Source: Amphimedon queenslandica (taxonomy: Eukaryota > Porifera > Demospongiae > Haplosclerida > Niphatidae). From it: DNA of 32,590 nucleotides. The DNA is taken from assembly GCF_000090795.2 (NCBI RefSeq), contig NW_003546618.1, positions 34,180-66,769 on the forward strand. The letters run 5' to 3'. Both the position numbers and the translations under genes were made by a program. The notes below the pieces were generated by a model. That model was not told the origin of the DNA. It ran no database searches and saw only the letters and a program-made list of their open reading frames with translations. How positions within the stretch are numbered: the first letter of the stretch is position 1; every line of letters begins with the position of its first letter. Below are positions 29,888 to 32,590 of the stretch, in pieces.

Positions 29888-30087
29888 TACCATATAGCGG
29901 GTTTTTTTCGAGGATAATAAATTTCGCAAATGACCCATATCCAGAAGTTTGCAGAATTAATTTTCGCAAATTTTCACTAATCTGCCATCTTGTACCGTAT
30001 TAAATTGATTTTCAAGAAATTTAATTTCGCGAATCATGAAGAAATTCGCGAAATTTGTTATCCTCAAAAAAAACCCGCTATACGGTA
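29888..30087 (-). mobile_element. MITE copy 2, TA target site, 200 bases
   Basis: Starts TACCATATAGCGGGTTT and ends AAACCCGCTATACGGTA. Its reverse complement aligns over the full length with 3200-3407, sharing TTCGCGAAATTAAATT, AAATCAATTTAA, GTACAAGATGGCAGA and GGGTCATT. Both ends carry the terminal inverted repeat and flanking TA. The second copy lets the ends of both be fixed. No coding capacity. Confidence 0.87.
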
Positions 30088-30530
30088 TACCTGTGCTGTA
30101 AATTTAATTGCTAATAAACAGCCTAAGTATCGAAACATTCTAAATTTACAAATTTAATTTGGTAGTTATTTTGGCAAGTTGCACTGAAACTAAAACCTAA
30201 ATTAAATTTCCTGAATCACAAAACAACCATCAATCGTCAATGTATGTGTACATGTATGCCCATTCTAATGCACATGTACATGTATGCAAAACTACAGAAA
30301 GCACCACTATTCTCCAGTATATTTCCATGCTTACATAACAATTCATCCTAAAAACAGCCATGCATTATGGCCTCAAATGTTACTTTCTCATTCTCCCTCT
30401 TCATCTGTTCATTCTAAGATGTACATAAGGTATTAACCCAAAGTTTGAGGAGTAGCCCAAGATACATGTAAAGGAAATTAAAAGTAGCAAATACGTGGAG
30501 CATCATTAATGGCTTCTTATATGTACATGT
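30088..30530. other. Intergenic, short ACATGTACATGTATG repeats
   Basis: No gene is visible. GTACATGTATGC occurs twice near 30246 and 30276 as part of a CATGTA-rich stretch of simple sequence. Confidence 0.4.
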
Positions 30531-31442
30531 GTGTGATGGATTAATACTATTGAAAATTAATTATTCTTTAATATTCTATTAGGTATGTGTTACTAATTAT
30601 GGGTGGTGTACATATGTGTTATTATTCTATTATTGGTTGCATTATGTGTATTATTATTTTGAATTATTAGTTGTATGTGTATTATTAATTATTAGTGATA
30701 TATGTATTGTGTATTAATAGTGTATTGTGGCTTGACCTTAGACTAATTTGTGCAACTGTGGTTTATGTGAGGGATGACAGCTCAGGCTTGCTCAGGTTGC
30801 CATCTAACTAGGAACTCTCAATGTCATGTGTCTGTCATGTGTGTGTCATATGTAGAACTGGTTTAAACTTGTTTGTGTCACATGATTTTTAAAAAGATAT
30901 AAAAAGTACACAACCGTTTCTGGTGGGACGGTTGGTTTTATGACCTTAAGGATTCTTGTAGTTGGCGTAAGCCCGGATCTCTTACAATGTGTACACAGTA
31001 AAAGTACATGAAGCAGTGCTGTGCAGGGCTAACAGCACAAGGGGTGGAATTAGGATTACAATACAATACTCTAGTCTCGCACGCCAGACCCAACCTACTA
31101 GTGGGTTGGGTCTGGCGCACGAGACTAACAATACTCAGTGTAATCATATGATGTAAACAATTTATGGTTAAGCAAAACAGCATAAAAAACCAATTTCTGT
31201 CACTCATCCATCAAAAACAAAATTTTAGAAAGAGTTACTCAAAGTGCGGTGTTTTGCCCATATAGCCCACTAAAATGTGATTCATTAGTTGTGACCACAA
31301 TTATTTAATCATATGCATGTGTATGCATATAGCTGATTTTGTTTCATGCAGTTCTGGTTCTTTTACGCACACACACATTCATTATTCCTCTCTATCATTT
31401 TGGACTTTACTTGATCAGTGTTTTCAATAAAAACTATTACAG
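30531..31442 (+). repeat. Possible 5' LTR and leader of a Copia-like element
   Basis: The region directly upstream of a Copia gag should contain the 5' LTR and primer-binding site. An AATAAAAACTATTACA end at about 31427-31442 is followed by GGTTATGAGCC, reminiscent of the initiator-tRNA primer site of Copia elements. AGATATAAAAAG near 30893 could be a TATA box. A start near TGTGATGG (about 30533) is a guess. No second LTR is in the window, so neither end can be verified. Confidence 0.3.
31072..31127. repeat. Near-perfect 56-base palindrome
   Basis: TAGTCTCGCACGCCAGACCC and the following bases to 31097 pair with 31102-31127 (GGGTTGGGTCTGGCGCACGA, then GACTA), with about three mismatches and a four-base centre, CTAG. 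The arms are GC-rich inside AT-rich sequence. This is probably a small fold-back insertion within the presumed LTR region. Confidence 0.8.
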
Positions 31443-31483
31443 GTTATGAGCCTAGCATCGTTCCTACTGCGTAAAAGAGAGAA

Positions 31484-32030
31484 ATGATGGCTACTACAAC
31501 AGATAAGCTCTTTGCTCAAATACCACAGCTAAACAATGAAAAGGACTGGCCTGTTTGGAAATTCCAAGTAACTCATGCTTTGAAGGCAGCTGAGTAGTGG
31601 GAGTTCGCCATAGGAACTGCCAACTGTGGACGTCAGGGATACGAGACAAAGAAGCAGAAGGCTTTTCACTCGATCCTTCAATGCATCGGCCAGAAGAACA
31701 TACTGGCTGTGATGAAGTGCAAAGATCCCCAGAGACTCTGGGACACACTCTGTCAGTTGTTTGAGAGGAAAACAGTCAGTAACAAGGTCTACACCTTGAT
31801 GCAGCTATATATATGGGCTGAGGATGAAGAAGGGATCAAAGTTACAGGATCACCTTCAACAGCTAGATGAACTTTCTGATCAACTGATAGCTCAGCCTCA
31901 GAAGAGGAAGTAAGTGAGCTCAGCAAAGTCGCTATACTACTGAGGAGCGTACAAGCCAACTCTTGTGACGGCTCTACTAGCAAGGGGAGATGAATCAGCA
32001 CATAATCTCTCTATTGAACAAACATTGAAG
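31484..32030 (+). pseudogene. Copia-like gag fragment, broken
   Basis: From ATG 31484 the frame reads a typical Copia/UBN2 gag start (LNNEKDWPVWKFQVTHALK). A TAG at 31595-31597 replaces what is usually a tryptophan or similar residue just before WEF. The frame continues through ILAVMKCKDPQRLWDTL and VYTLMQLY, then shifts near 31808 to the frame with DHLQQLDELSDQL, and again after about 31910. The final recognisable piece is LVTALLARGDE. One stop and two frame changes rule out a working product. Protease, integrase and RT are absent from the window; sequence after about 32045 belongs to a LINE. Confidence 0.75.
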
Positions 32031-32044
32031 CCATGTATATCAGG

Positions 32045-32590
32045 ATACATAATAATAATAACAACTTTACAAAGACAAAGTTAACAAATAAAAAGCAAAA
32101 GTTGGTAGTGGTGTCTCTGAAGGACTCAATGACCGAATCAGAGAGCCTAAAATTAAATTAAATTACACTACATTAAAAATTAAATTGAGATTTAAAACAG
32201 AACATAATATTAAAATGAGGAAAAATTAGGAGTTTTGGGGGAGTGAGAACATTTATTACATGGACATGATAAGTGATAGGTGCATGGGTGGTCAACATTA
32301 TAAGAGTTGAGAAAATGATTCCATAGAAACTTTTTCACCTTCATACAGTTTGTAGTGGGAGAGAGACTTAAATTGAATGACGGCAGCCCATTCCAAAGCC
32401 TAGGGAGCCTATGGAAGTAGGAGCCAGAAGTTTGAGAGGATGTAGTGAGCTTGTGATGCAGCTTGTGATGATAACCAGTTCTTGAACTTGCTTGACTAAA
32501 GGAGATATAACTAAGAATATTGAATGGGCCAGTGTAGTTAGGATTAGAGCTATCATGAAGGCTGTGGAGAGCAAAGGAAATATCCAGATA
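32045..32590 (-). mobile_element. LINE (CR1/L2/Jockey-like clade) 3' end, inserted at the Copia remnant
   Basis: The minus strand enters from the right edge with the C-terminal part of a LINE reverse-transcriptase ORF. It ends at 32210, has a 3' untranslated region of about 150 bases, and terminates in TTATTATTATTATG (about 32048-32062 as its complement). A short trinucleotide tail is typical of CR1/L2-type LINEs. It abuts the Copia gag remnant, so it probably inserted into it. Confidence 0.75.
32210..32590 (-). CDS. LINE reverse-transcriptase ORF, C-terminal 126 codons, 5' end outside window
   Basis: The frame is open from the window edge to the TAA at 32210-32212. Near its end it contains the signature shared by many animal LINE ORF2 C-termini: SSRTGYHHKLH, then GSYFHRLPRLWNGLPSF, KKFLWNHFLN, and a terminal cysteine cluster TYHLSCPCNKC. 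The enzyme would nick target DNA and reverse-transcribe the element's RNA in place; the catalytic YADD region lies beyond the window. No break is visible in this part, so the copy may be fairly young. The overlapping minus-strand frame at 32368-32574 is a shadow. Confidence 0.75.
   Translation of the reverse strand, partial: YLDISFALHSLHDSSNPNYTGPFNILSYISFSQASSRTGYHHKLHHKLTTSSQTSGSYFHRLPRLWNGLPSFNLSLSPTTNCMKVKKFLWNHFLNSYNVDHPCTYHLSCPCNKCSHSPKTPNFSSF

Noticed and set aside
1-32590. CRISPR arrays, bacterial operons, rRNA or tRNA genes
   Set aside because: No regular spacer-repeat array, no ribosome-binding or operon layout, and no cloverleaf that I could fold by eye; the window is eukaryotic in character.

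Overview
The window looks like animal nuclear DNA, most probably from a demosponge. That is an inference from the AT-rich sequence, dozens of GT-AG introns of about 45-60 bases, the large number of small transposons, and the type of gene present. It holds one very large host gene, flanked on both sides by transposon debris.

Layout. Positions 1-1594 hold the decayed 3' part of a DIRS-type tyrosine-recombinase retrotransposon on the + strand. Positions about 1600-3810 hold diverged direct repeats, a degenerate tandem array and two well-bounded MITEs. Positions 3812-23803 hold a minus-strand gene for a giant RNF213-like (mysterin) AAA+ ATPase/E3 ubiquitin ligase. I traced it as 58 exons whose splice phases all agree (13,347 coding bases, 4,448 codons plus stop). 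Intron 1 (20320-23496) is by far the largest and carries a fold-back and a MITE-like element. Positions 23999-25159 are a nested transposon pair just upstream of the start codon. Positions 25160-32590 have no intact gene: an 88-base perfect palindrome, a broken Hsp70/HSPA12-like fragment, a GA tract, a second copy of the left-hand MITE, a broken Copia gag region and the 3' end of a LINE at the right edge.

The central gene. In order the product has two zinc ribbons, an acidic low-complexity linker, a short death-fold domain, a CBM20-like domain, a long helical arm, an AAA core with two classical ATP sites (AAA3 and AAA4), the E3 shell, a C3HC4 RING, and a C-terminal piece. That piece stops where vertebrate RNF213 would enter its RZ finger. 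The apparent stop lies four codons beyond a strong 5' splice site, so the gene either continues beyond the left edge through a transposon-filled intron or has lost its RZ finger. The death domain next to an RNF213 body, the unresolved C-terminus, and four short introns that are multiples of three without in-frame stops are the points most worth following up. All comparisons with human RNF213 are from memory, not from an alignment run.
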